NCBI RefSeq assembly: GCF_031157315.1
Contig: NZ_JAVIFU010000054.1
Location: forward strand, 1 to 43,691
DNA: 43,691 bases
Direction of reading: 5' to 3'
DNA from: Paenibacillus sp. LHD-38
GTDB lineage: Bacteria; Bacillota; Bacilli; Paenibacillales; Paenibacillaceae
A program made the position numbers and the translations under genes. Below are positions 25,750 to 33,166 of this stretch, piece after piece. A model generated the notes under the pieces. The model saw only the letters and a list, made by a program, of their open reading frames with translations, was not told the DNA's origin and made no database searches. Within the stretch, counting starts at the first letter, position 1; every line of letters starts with the position of its first letter.

Positions 25750-26816
25750 ACGTGAGTCAGTCGGAACAGGCAGCTAGTACACAGTCGATGAATGATATTA
25801 TTTTGGCAATAGAAACAAGCTGTGACGAGACATCGGCAGCCGTTATTCGCGGCGGCAAACATATTTTATCAAATGTGGTATCCAGTCAAATTGAAATTCA
25901 TGAGCGCTACGGAGGCGTCGTGCCGGAAATTGCTTCGCGCAAACATGTGGAGTCGATCACGTTGATTATCGAGCAGGCTGTCAAGGAATCCGGGCTCACG
26001 CTAAAAGACATGTCGGCCATTGCAGTCACGCAGGGTCCGGGTCTTGTAGGCGCTCTGCTCGTTGGGATTGTGGCTGCAAAGAGCTTAGCGATGGCGCTGG
26101 ATATTCCATTAATCGGCACGCATCATATCGCCGGACATATTTATGCTAACGAGCTTGTGCATGACATTGTATATCCATGTATGGCACTCGTGGTTTCTGG
26201 CGGTCATACGGAACTCGTGCTTATGGAGAGCGAAGGCGATTTTCAAGTCGTTGGGCGCACAAGAGATGATGCAGTAGGTGAAGCGTATGACAAGGTAGCG
26301 CGCGCTCTGCGTTTGCCCTACCCAGGAGGGCCGCATATTGACAAGCTGGCTGTCGAAGCCGAGGAAACGATTACTCTTCCGCGTGCTTGGCTGGAGCCTG
26401 ACAGCTATGATTTCAGCTTTAGCGGTTTGAAATCTGCAGTGCTTGCCGTTATTAACCAGACAAGAATGAAGGGTCTGGAACTTAACGAAGCAGCGCTTGC
26501 ACGCGGCTTTCAAGAGTCGGTTACCGAGGTGCTTGTTACCAAGGCGCTGCGCGCAGTTCGTCAATACGGCGCGAAGCAGCTGCTTTTGTGCGGCGGAGTG
26601 GCGGCTAACAGGGGCTTAAGAGCAGCTTTAACGGCGAAATGCGAGTCTGAACGTGTACCGCTGCTTATCCCGCCGAATACGCTTTGCACGGATAATGCGG
26701 CTATGATTGGTGCGGCAGCTTATCTAAAACTTAAACGGTCTGAATTTACCGATCTCGACATGAAAGCCGATCCAGGCTTTTCGCTGGAGAGCTGGTCTGT
26801 TAGCAAAAACAGTTAA
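25746..26816 (+). CDS. tsaD: tRNA N6-adenosine threonylcarbamoyltransferase TsaD
   Basis: The catalytic subunit of t6A synthesis (also known as Gcp/YdiE). The 356-residue ASKHA protein has ILAIETSCDETSAAV, the metal-binding HHIAGH histidines, VSGGHTELV, YPGGPHIDKLA and CGGVAANRGLR. The length is normal. The ATG at 25746 overlaps the rimI stop; a GTG at 25752 has better spacing from GGGGAG and is an alternative. It is the last gene of the cluster, with no clear terminator before the leu promoter. Confidence 0.96.
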   Translation: MNVSQSEQAASTQSMNDIILAIETSCDETSAAVIRGGKHILSNVVSSQIEIHERYGGVVPEIASRKHVESITLIIEQAVKESGLTLKDMSAIAVTQGPGLVGALLVGIVAAKSLAMALDIPLIGTHHIAGHIYANELVHDIVYPCMALVVSGGHTELVLMESEGDFQVVGRTRDDAVGEAYDKVARALRLPYPGGPHIDKLAVEAEETITLPRAWLEPDSYDFSFSGLKSAVLAVINQTRMKGLELNEAALARGFQESVTEVLVTKALRAVRQYGAKQLLLCGGVAANRGLRAALTAKCESERVPLLIPPNTLCTDNAAMIGAAAYLKLKRSEFTDLDMKADPGFSLESWSVSKNS

Positions 26817-26835
26817 AAAACATTTGGAAATGGAA

Positions 26836-26864
26836 TTGACAGACTATTTATAAGAGCATATAAT
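26836..26864 (+). promoter_or_regulatory. Consensus sigma-A promoter of the leuA leader
   Basis: A perfect TTGACA (26836-26841), a 17-bp spacer and a perfect TATAAT (26859-26864). Transcription should start near 26871 and run into two T-box leaders. Confidence 0.93.
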
Positions 26865-26889
26865 AAGCAACAATACTTCAAAACTTCAA

Positions 26890-27278
26890 TCTCATACGTT
26901 ACAAACGCAAAGAACAGGAACAGTAAAGCTTGTCCGGGAATGTTGGCAGCGCCGTTATGAATGAGCTTCATTCATGTACTGCTGCAACACAGAGAGCTGC
27001 GGGTTGGTGCAACGCAGTCGAAGGATGCTTGAAGCTCACCTGGGAGCGGAACAGTGGAAACGATGGCGGCATTTTTATAAATGCTGATCAGCCATGCAGG
27101 TACATTGTTACGGTTAACCTCCGTAATCGGGTGCATGTGAGTCAACATCCGGAGTTGGCCATATGCTTAAGTTGGGCGTCCCTGCTCGTTTGCGAGCGTA
27201 TGGGAGTCAACAAGGGTGGTACCGCGCGGGTCTTTATAGCCTGTCGTCTCTTGATTCAAGAGACGACAGGCTTTTCTT
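26890..27278 (+). promoter_or_regulatory. T-box riboswitch 1 (Leu, CTC specifier)
   Basis: A leader RNA that senses uncharged tRNA. The T-box core AGGGTGGTACCGCG (27213-27226) is clear; its TGGT can pair with an ACCA tRNA end (discriminator A, as in tRNA-Leu). Upstream are the GAACAGGAACAGTA block, AGAGAGCTGCGGGTTGGTGC (stem I apical part) and a probable specifier loop, GAAG-CTC-A, with CTC at 27035-27037. It ends in a strong terminator. The Leu specificity agrees with leuA downstream. Confidence 0.92.
27239..27278 (+). terminator. Regulated terminator of T-box 1
   Basis: The stem GCCTGTCGTCTCTTG pairs with CAAGAGACGACAGGC with a short ATT-type loop, then TTTTCTT. It is mutually exclusive with a T-box antiterminator in the standard T-box model. 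Confidence 0.92.
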
Positions 27279-27299
27279 GTTGTCTATGAAGTGAAGTAT

Positions 27300-27716
27300 A
27301 TGACCTTTAGTCGAATGTGCAGTAAACCATATAGAGTAGAAACGCAAGGAACAGGAGCAGTAGAACAATAAGCTGGCAAAACGGAATTCGCTAAACTCAT
27401 GCTGAGCAGTGAGGAATCGAATCCGTACAGAGAGCTGCGGTGTGGTGCGACGCAGTCGAAGCTGAGTTTGAATCTCGCCTGGGAGCGGAACGGTGGAAAA
27501 GGGCTGCGTTACGGTTGTGACAGCCCATATCTACACCGTTACGGTTAGCCGCCGTCATCGGGCATTTAAGCGGGCATGGATTCCTGCGAGGTAAGCAAAG
27601 AACCTTTTATAAAGGGCAGCTTTGTCGAACTTCTGCGGTAAGATTCTGTCAATTAGAGTGGTACCACGGCAGCGAAAGCTCGTCGTCTCTTACAAGGAGA
27701 CGGCGAGCTTTTTTTG
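27300..27716 (+). promoter_or_regulatory. T-box riboswitch 2 (Leu, CTC specifier)
   Basis: A second complete T-box leader in series. The core is AGAGTGGTACCACGG (27655-27669), a variant of the usual AGGGTGGTACCGCG but with the same TGGT pairing bases. It repeats the blocks GAACAGGAGCAGTA, AGAGAGCTGCGGTGTGGTGC and CGCCTGGGAGCGGAAC of leader 1. The probable specifier is CTC at 27474-27476 followed by a purine. I found no convincing separate promoter between the two leaders. Confidence 0.9.
27675..27716 (+). terminator. Regulated terminator of T-box 2
   Basis: The stem AAAGCTCGTCGTCTC pairs with GAGACGGCGAGCTTT with one mismatch or G-T pair, then a seven-T run. It lies 58 bp before leuA. Confidence 0.92.
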
Positions 27717-27773
27717 TACCCAAAAAAGGATTTATCAATATCAATTTCAATCAAACCTTAGGAGGAAATAACA

Positions 27774-29339
27774 ATGGCGAACGAAATGAAAAAAATACAA
27801 ATATTCGATACGACTTTACGGGACGGTGAGCAATCACCAGGGGCTTCGATTGATTCGGAACGCAAAATCATCATTGCACGCCAGCTTGGAAAATTAGGAA
27901 TTGATGTTATCGAGCCTGGTTTTCCCGTATCAAGTCCGGGCGAATTTGCTGCCGTACAGCAAATTTCCCGTGAGCTGCAGCATGTAGAAATTGCCGGTTT
28001 TGCTAGAGCAGTGAAGGTAGATATTGACGCTGCAGTAAAAGCGACACAGGATGCCGCTCGCAGACGTCTTCACCTGTTTATTTCATCGTCAGACATTCAT
28101 CTGAATCACCAGCTGCGTAAATCGCGCGATGAAGTGGTGAAAATTGCCCGCGATATGGTCGCTTACGGCAAGCAATTCGTAGATGAGATCGAGTTCTCGG
28201 CAATGGATTCGACACGATCCGGCCGCGATTTTGTTATTCAGCTGGTTGAAGCGGTTATTGCGGAGGGGGCGACGATCATAAACCTTCCGGATACGCTGGG
28301 GTACGCGATGCCAGAGGAAATGAGGGAGCTGTTCCAAGCCGTTCGCAAGGAGGCGAGAGGTGGAGGCACGGTACGATACAGCGCACATTGCCACAATGAT
28401 CTGGGCCTTGCCGTAGCAAACAGCATTGCAGCCATCCATGGGGGCGCTACGCAAATTGAAGTTACCGTAAACGGAATCGGCGAGCGCGCGGGCAACTGCT
28501 CCTTAGAAGAGCTGGTCATGGCCATTGAAACGCGCAAGGATGCGGTTCAAGCTGAAACAAACATTCAAATCGGCGAAATTTATGAAACTTCGCGTATCGT
28601 AAGCCGCGCGATGAACTTCCCGATTGCTTATAATAAACCCATTGTTGGACGGAATGCATTCCAGCATGAATCAGGAATCCATCAGGACGGCTTGCTGAAA
28701 AACCGCAATACGTATGAAATCATGGATCCTGAAGCGATGGGTATATCGCGGAACATGATTATTTTAGGAAAGCATTCCGGTCGCCATGCCATTAAACACC
28801 GTCTTTCAGAATACGGCATCGACATGACGGAAGATCAGCTTCAGAATGTGTATGACAAGTTCAAGGAGAAAGCTGATGCTCAAAAGATCGTTACGGACGA
28901 TGAACTGATCCGTATCGCGGGAGAGCTTACCCAAACCCAGCCGGATCCATACGTACTGGTAGATCTTCATGTACACGCCGGCACACAGCGGTCGCGCACG
29001 GCAACGGTAACGATTCGTGAAAATGAGTTCGGAGCAGAGCAGTCTTACATCGCAATGGGAGCAGGCCCGATTGAAGCGGTTATCCATGCGATTCAACAAG
29101 CTATTCCAATAGCTGCCGAATTTGAGGATCTGGAGCTTCATTCGTTATCCACAGGCGAGGATGCTCATGGCGAAGCGGTTGTCAGCATTGTGCACCAGCA
29201 GCAGCGCTTCCGCGGGACTTCGATTCATAATGACATCGTGCTGGCAGCTGCACAGGCTTATGTATCAGCATGCAATCAAGCGGTTATGACAACAGGCAGC
29301 AGAGTAGTCGAAACAAAAACAAGCCGAGCGGCAAATTGA
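27774..29339 (+). CDS. leuA: 2-isopropylmalate synthase
   Basis: Condenses 2-oxoisovalerate with acetyl-CoA, the committed step of leucine synthesis. The 521-residue protein has the N-terminal TIM barrel with IFDTTLRDGEQSPGASI, the AHCHNDLGLAVANS metal site and GIGERAGNCSLEE, and a C-terminal LeuA allosteric domain (about 390-505) for leucine feedback. AGGAGG precedes the ATG. It stands alone, without leuB, leuC or leuD next to it, behind two Leu T-boxes. Confidence 0.96.
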   Translation: MANEMKKIQIFDTTLRDGEQSPGASIDSERKIIIARQLGKLGIDVIEPGFPVSSPGEFAAVQQISRELQHVEIAGFARAVKVDIDAAVKATQDAARRRLHLFISSSDIHLNHQLRKSRDEVVKIARDMVAYGKQFVDEIEFSAMDSTRSGRDFVIQLVEAVIAEGATIINLPDTLGYAMPEEMRELFQAVRKEARGGGTVRYSAHCHNDLGLAVANSIAAIHGGATQIEVTVNGIGERAGNCSLEELVMAIETRKDAVQAETNIQIGEIYETSRIVSRAMNFPIAYNKPIVGRNAFQHESGIHQDGLLKNRNTYEIMDPEAMGISRNMIILGKHSGRHAIKHRLSEYGIDMTEDQLQNVYDKFKEKADAQKIVTDDELIRIAGELTQTQPDPYVLVDLHVHAGTQRSRTATVTIRENEFGAEQSYIAMGAGPIEAVIHAIQQAIPIAAEFEDLELHSLSTGEDAHGEAVVSIVHQQQRFRGTSIHNDIVLAAAQAYVSACNQAVMTTGSRVVETKTSRAAN

Positions 29340-29362
29340 TCTTTATGGAGAGCTAAGTCTTG

Positions 29363-29408
29363 TTATCCCTTAGTAGAAAATGTTTCTTCGTTCTCTACTA
29401 TGGGATAA
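29363..29408 (+). terminator. Hairpin after leuA, possible weak terminator
   Basis: TTATCCC-tt-AGTAGA pairs with TCTACT-at-GGGATAA across a 15-base loop. The following sequence, TCAGCATTATTTTT, is only loosely T-rich, so termination is likely partial. Confidence 0.5.
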
Positions 29409-29453
29409 TCAGCATTATTTTTGGAGTTAGCCTTATTAAAGGAGGCAAATGAA

Positions 29454-30266
29454 ATGAATCATATCGTTCAATATTATAATCAATTTGATGAGTGGGGGCG
29501 TCTCGATAGAGCGCCCCTTGAGTTTATCGTGAATTGGCATTTTATAAGCCGATTTGTGCCTAAGGGCGGACATGTGTTGGATAACGGGGCTGGTCCCGGC
29601 AAATACGCCATGGAGCTTGCCCGGGGTGGGAATACCGTTACACTGACCGATTTGACGCCGAGGATGGTACAAATCGCACGCGAAAAAGCAGAGGAGCAGG
29701 CATTATTAGAACGTTTTATAGGTTTTCATGCAGCGGATGCCAGGAGCTTGAGCATGTTTTCCGACGAGACGTTCGATGCTTCGCTTATGATGGGGCCGCT
29801 CTATCATTTGCAGCTGCCAAGCGACAGGGAACAGGCTGTTAAAGAGCTGCACCGGGTGACGCGAAAGGACGGTTATGTGTTTGTCTCTTTTATGACAAGA
29901 ATTAGGCATTTGCTTAATGCGCTGGCCGATCCGCAAAGCTGGAGACCTACCGACAATATGACTCAGATTCGGACTTTCTTGGAAACAGGCGTATTCAATC
30001 ATTCAGATGAAGGAAGGTTTACGGGCGCTTATTCTTTTCATATAGATGATATTAAGCCTTTAATGGAAGCAAACGGGTTTGAAACCGTCAAGCTAATCGG
30101 TTCTTCGAGTATTGCCGGAGCGTTGACAAAGGAACAATTTAATTATTGGAATGCAACTGGGGATAACGAATATCGTTCGTTTATGCAATTGATCTATGAT
30201 TCTGCAGAAAATGTTCATTTGTTAGGTTCATCGTCACATTTGTTGTATATAGGGATTAGAAAATAA
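29454..30266 (+). CDS. SAM-dependent methyltransferase (type 11-like)
   Basis: A 270-residue class I methyltransferase. Motif I is VLDNGAGPGKYAMELA, followed by VTLTDLTPRMV and DASLMMGPLYHL, the pattern of small-molecule methyltransferases. GGAGG before ATG 29454 decides the start; an in-frame TTG at 29421 has no site. The substrate is unknown. It follows leuA by 114 bp and may be partly cotranscribed with it. Confidence 0.8.
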   Translation: MNHIVQYYNQFDEWGRLDRAPLEFIVNWHFISRFVPKGGHVLDNGAGPGKYAMELARGGNTVTLTDLTPRMVQIAREKAEEQALLERFIGFHAADARSLSMFSDETFDASLMMGPLYHLQLPSDREQAVKELHRVTRKDGYVFVSFMTRIRHLLNALADPQSWRPTDNMTQIRTFLETGVFNHSDEGRFTGAYSFHIDDIKPLMEANGFETVKLIGSSSIAGALTKEQFNYWNATGDNEYRSFMQLIYDSAENVHLLGSSSHLLYIGIRK

Positions 30267-30291
30267 AGCTAAACATTTGCCAATATTAGTG

Positions 30292-30572
30292 TTGTGCACA
30301 AAGTTATCCACAAACACCCCCCATTTTGTGTATAACATGCTGAAATACGCGAAAACACTGGATTTACGAAAGGTTAACACTGTGAACTAATGGGGGATAA
30401 AATTTATGCCATTAAACTGTGGATAATGTGAATAAAGTGGATAAATGAAATGAACGTGAGAAATTGTACCTATAAATCGACGAAATCCGCGGAATTCCTA
30501 CTATAATACTAGAGCACTACTGACAGAATTAACTAACAATTTATACAGAACTGTTGATATCTTTGTGGATAA
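30292..30572. promoter_or_regulatory. DnaA-box cluster in a 520-bp gene-free stretch
   Basis: Within the gene-free stretch 30267-30787 there are five exact matches to TTATNCACA: 30304-30312 (plus, TTATCCACA), 30327-30335 (minus), 30418-30426 (minus, perfect), 30427-30435 (minus) and 30564-30572 (minus, perfect). One-mismatch sites lie at 30292-30300 and 30436-30444. The three sites from 30418 to 30444 abut with a 9-bp period on the same strand. The surrounding DNA is AT-rich. This should bind DnaA strongly; whether it titrates DnaA, regulates genes or both is not shown. Confidence 0.85.
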
Positions 30573-30649
30573 CCGTGAATAGTTTTTTTTGGGTATTTGA
30601 AGATAGAATGAATCGATGCCCATTCTTTTGTTTTGCGCTTTCATTGCGG

Positions 30650-30733
30650 TCACGCAAAAAAATTGCGTGAATTACTAGACAGGTTTTCGGTGAAAAAGTT
30701 TGCCGCATGCGTTATCGTAAAACTATGACGCAT
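30650..30733 (+). promoter_or_regulatory. Inverted repeats and weak promoter before the ABC gene
   Basis: A perfect 8-bp inverted repeat, TCACGCAA-aaaaa-TTGCGTGA (30650-30670), is preceded by further TTGCG half-sites at about 30633-30648. A second pair, ATGCGT/ACGCAT, lies at 30707-30733. A weak promoter TTGCCG (30700-30705), 18-bp spacer, TATGAC (30724-30729) overlaps the second pair. TCACGCAAAA recurs upstream of comX. Confidence 0.45.
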
Positions 30734-30805
30734 ACCAAAACATAAATCTCACCTTAAAGCTAGTAGCTTAAGAATGCTTAAGTGTGAATGGAGGTTAACC
30801 AAGGA

Positions 30806-31549
30806 ATGGATAAGCAAACGATCATTCAGGTAAGCTCGGTCAGCAAGTATTATGGTGCGAATAGGGCAGTAGACCAAGTATCCTTCAAAGTGAACGAAGG
30901 TGAAATATTCGGTATTATCGGTACTCATGGTGCTGGAAAGACGACACTGCTAGAAATGCTAATGGGTATTCGCATGCCGGACCGAGGCAGCATTCGCATA
31001 TACGGACATGATGTGGTTCTCGAAGCAGAACGGTTGAAGGAAGATATCGGTATTCATCTGCAGAGCACGACTTTAGTAGATAAAATGAATGTTCGTGAAG
31101 CAATGGAGATGTTTCAGGGCTTTTATAAACGGAAAAACAATTTGGATCGCATTATTGAACAATTCGGACTTAGCCCCTATTCGGATAAATTAGTAAAACG
31201 GTTATCTGGAGGTTGGAGACAACGGACGGCGCTCGCTATTGCACTCGTAAACGATCCGAAAATCATATTTTTGGATGAACCGACGACGGGACTCGATCCG
31301 CAGGCCAAGAGGGATTATTGGGCGCTGCTGCAGCTGCTTAAACAGCAGGGGAAAACCATTATTGTCGCTTCTCATGATATGGAAGAAATTCAGCGCAATT
31401 GCGATCGGGTTTCCGTCATGCGCAAGGGTGAATTCGTGACATGCGATAACCCGTCTACGTTAATTGCTCAGCTGCCGGGAGGCGGAATGACGATGGAAGC
31501 CGTTTATATGCATCACGCAGTTGAAATGGATGGGAGTGTAAGCGTATAA
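30806..31549 (+). CDS. ABC transporter ATP-binding protein
   Basis: A 247-residue ABC ATPase of the drug or polysaccharide exporter (CcmA-like) type. The Walker A is GTHGAGKT (39-46), with His where Asn is usual; the signature is LSGGWRQR, and the Walker B ends FLDEPTTGLD. The GGAGG at 30790 favours ATG 30806 over the in-frame ATG at 30788. No permease is encoded beside it, so it either works with a distant partner or has lost it. It lies directly upstream of the comQXPA genes on the same strand. Confidence 0.85.
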   Translation: MDKQTIIQVSSVSKYYGANRAVDQVSFKVNEGEIFGIIGTHGAGKTTLLEMLMGIRMPDRGSIRIYGHDVVLEAERLKEDIGIHLQSTTLVDKMNVREAMEMFQGFYKRKNNLDRIIEQFGLSPYSDKLVKRLSGGWRQRTALAIALVNDPKIIFLDEPTTGLDPQAKRDYWALLQLLKQQGKTIIVASHDMEEIQRNCDRVSVMRKGEFVTCDNPSTLIAQLPGGGMTMEAVYMHHAVEMDGSVSV

Positions 31550-31615
31550 GGATAAACGGAGAATAACTTCGGCTTTTCAATGTATAGGCATACCTCAAGG
31601 AGGGCTTTTTAGTCA

Positions 31616-31843
31616 ATGGATCATCGCGATCGCATCGAAAGTCCGTCAGTCGAGCGCAGAAAACTATTAGAAAAACGGATGGAGATGATTGCAAGTTTAA
31701 TGAATCAAATGAATGAGGAGGAAAGTCAGAAGAAAGAAACGCAAAAGGAAAAAAAGCGCAAACGCATCTACGACTGCCACGGCATAAAGACACTACATTG
31801 GTTGGGACAATTTGTAACTACATTTCAGCGTATGTTCTCTTAA
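31616..31843 (+). CDS. Small charged hypothetical protein
   Basis: A 75-residue protein. The first 50 residues are highly charged and helical (Glu/Lys/Arg/Gln), and the last 22 (CHGIKTLHWLGQFVTTFQRMFS) are more hydrophobic. GGAGGG lies about ten bases upstream. It is not recognised. It sits between the ABC ATPase and comQ; it could be a small partner or a non-functional frame. Confidence 0.45.
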   Translation: MDHRDRIESPSVERRKLLEKRMEMIASLMNQMNEEESQKKETQKEKKRKRIYDCHGIKTLHWLGQFVTTFQRMFS

Positions 31844-31891
31844 TGAATTCATAGTATAATGATAGGATCTTGATTTGGCGGAGGATCGCTT

Positions 31892-32821
31892 GTGAAAGAT
31901 TGTATTCCACTCATTGGACAACAAATGCAGAAGCAGGTTCAGCGCTTTTTTACAGCTGAGCCTCTTCTTCGTTTTGCAGAAGTATTTATTGAGGACAAGC
32001 TGGCTGAATCGCTTCGGTTTGGTCAGCTGACAGTGCTGCACTATGATATGTTCGGCGGTCAAGGAGAAGATCCCTACAAAGCAGCCGCAGCAGTGGAGCT
32101 ATTTATACTGGCATCGGATATATTAGACGATATACAGGATCAGGATGCGCCGCATAAGCCTTGGATGCAAGCGCCTCTAGCTGTAGCGCTTCATGTTGCG
32201 ACAGCGCTCCTTACCTTGTCGCAGCAAGCAATGCTTCAAAGCACTTCGAATGCTGAGAAGCGAATTGCACTTTTAGATATGATGAATGAGCAGCTGATGA
32301 AGTCGGCAAACGGCCAGATGTTAGATATTTTGAATGAAATGAATGACGAGCAAGCCTATTTGGAAGTCATAAAGCAAAAATCCGCGGCATTGCTTCAATT
32401 CGCTTGCATGACAGGCGTTATGCTGGCGGGGCGCCCTTGGCATCCTATCGTTGCAGAATATTCGTTTGAAATTGGCCTAGCTGCCCAGATTCAAAATGAT
32501 TTGCGAGATTTGCTGAGATGGGACGATAAAAGCGACTTTTTGCAAAAAAAGCGGACGTTGCTTACACTATATTTAATAGAAGGCGATGCGGAAGAGGACC
32601 TTTGGATCAGGGAGTATTTTCAAGGAAGCCGAACGGTTGAAGAAGTTTCCATGAACCATGAGATTTTTCTCGAAGCATGCGAAAGAACAGGTACTATATT
32701 ATACGGGTCTGTAATGAGCCGAATGCACTACAACAGGTTTGAAGAATTACTAGACGATATACAGGAAATTAGTCCTTGGAAATCGACATTTTTGCATATA
32801 ATAAACCCTAAAACTACATAA
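31892..32821 (+). CDS. comQ: ComQ-like isoprenyl transferase
   Basis: Prenylates and helps process the ComX pheromone precursor. The 309-residue protein has the trans-isoprenyl diphosphate synthase fold, with the first Asp-rich motif DDIQD in ASDILDDIQDQD and a second motif NDLRD. LTVLHYDMFGG followed by ELFILASDILDD closely resembles B. subtilis ComQ as I recall it (TILHYVVFGG, EILILSSDIMDD). The start is GTG 31892 with GGCGGAGGAT. A TATAAT (31854-31859) lacking a good -35 lies upstream, so expression may need an activator. comX follows after 141 bp. Confidence 0.9.
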   Translation: MKDCIPLIGQQMQKQVQRFFTAEPLLRFAEVFIEDKLAESLRFGQLTVLHYDMFGGQGEDPYKAAAAVELFILASDILDDIQDQDAPHKPWMQAPLAVALHVATALLTLSQQAMLQSTSNAEKRIALLDMMNEQLMKSANGQMLDILNEMNDEQAYLEVIKQKSAALLQFACMTGVMLAGRPWHPIVAEYSFEIGLAAQIQNDLRDLLRWDDKSDFLQKKRTLLTLYLIEGDAEEDLWIREYFQGSRTVEEVSMNHEIFLEACERTGTILYGSVMSRMHYNRFEELLDDIQEISPWKSTFLHIINPKTT

Positions 32822-32844
32822 TAACCAACAAAGATATCAAATCA

Positions 32845-32911
32845 CGCAAAAGTCATTTCGGTAAATACGAATCACTTTTGCGTTTCATGTCGATTCATTT
32901 CCTGTTATATT
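32845..32911 (+). promoter_or_regulatory. comX upstream inverted repeat and promoter
   Basis: An inverted repeat, CGCAAAAGTcATT (32845-32857) with AATcACTTTTGCG (32870-32882), stands upstream of an extended -10, TGTTATATT (32903-32911). With a start near 32918, the repeat lies about 36-73 bases upstream, a typical activator position. The left arm, TCACGCAAAA (32842-32851), equals the arm at 30650-30659. It could instead act as a weak comQ terminator. Confidence 0.5.
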
Positions 32912-32962
32912 ATATTAGTATACTAGTTTTCTAAATATTAGTAGAGAAGCGGAGGAGTTAAA

Positions 32963-33133
32963 ATGTTAAAAGAAACAATTCGTCAGTTGGTAAGCAGCAC
33001 TGGAAAAATGTCTATGGCTATGGGTGGTCAACTGCAAATTGCAGGTGTTTCAGCAGCTGAACAAAAAGCTCTTCTTGGCGAACTTAAAGAAAAAAATGAA
33101 AAAAACAGCGGCTACGCTTATATGTGGAGCTAA
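32963..33133 (+). CDS. comX: ComX-type pheromone precursor peptide
   Basis: A 56-residue open frame between comQ and comP, with GGAGGAG six bases before the ATG. It has the ComX layout: an N-terminal helix (MLKETIRQLVSS), a middle QIAGVSAAEQKALLGEL block resembling the LIGIS-type core of ComX proteins, and a C-terminus ending GYAYMWS. Trp 55, next to last, is the expected site of prenylation, and the mature pheromone would be cut from the C-terminal tail. Location plus tail make this convincing; the exact cleavage site cannot be read. Confidence 0.9.
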   Translation: MLKETIRQLVSSTGKMSMAMGGQLQIAGVSAAEQKALLGELKEKNEKNSGYAYMWS

Positions 33134-33166
33134 ACTTTTAACTATGCTTGAAGGGAAGAGGACAAC

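Noticed and set aside
26930..27289. 119-residue plus-strand open frame
   Set aside because: It lies wholly within T-box leader 1, overlaps its terminator and has no ribosome site.
30292..30572. Chromosomal replication origin
   Set aside because: DnaA boxes are dense, but dnaA, dnaN, rpmH or recF are absent and no clear unwinding element was identified. A DnaA-control cluster fits better.
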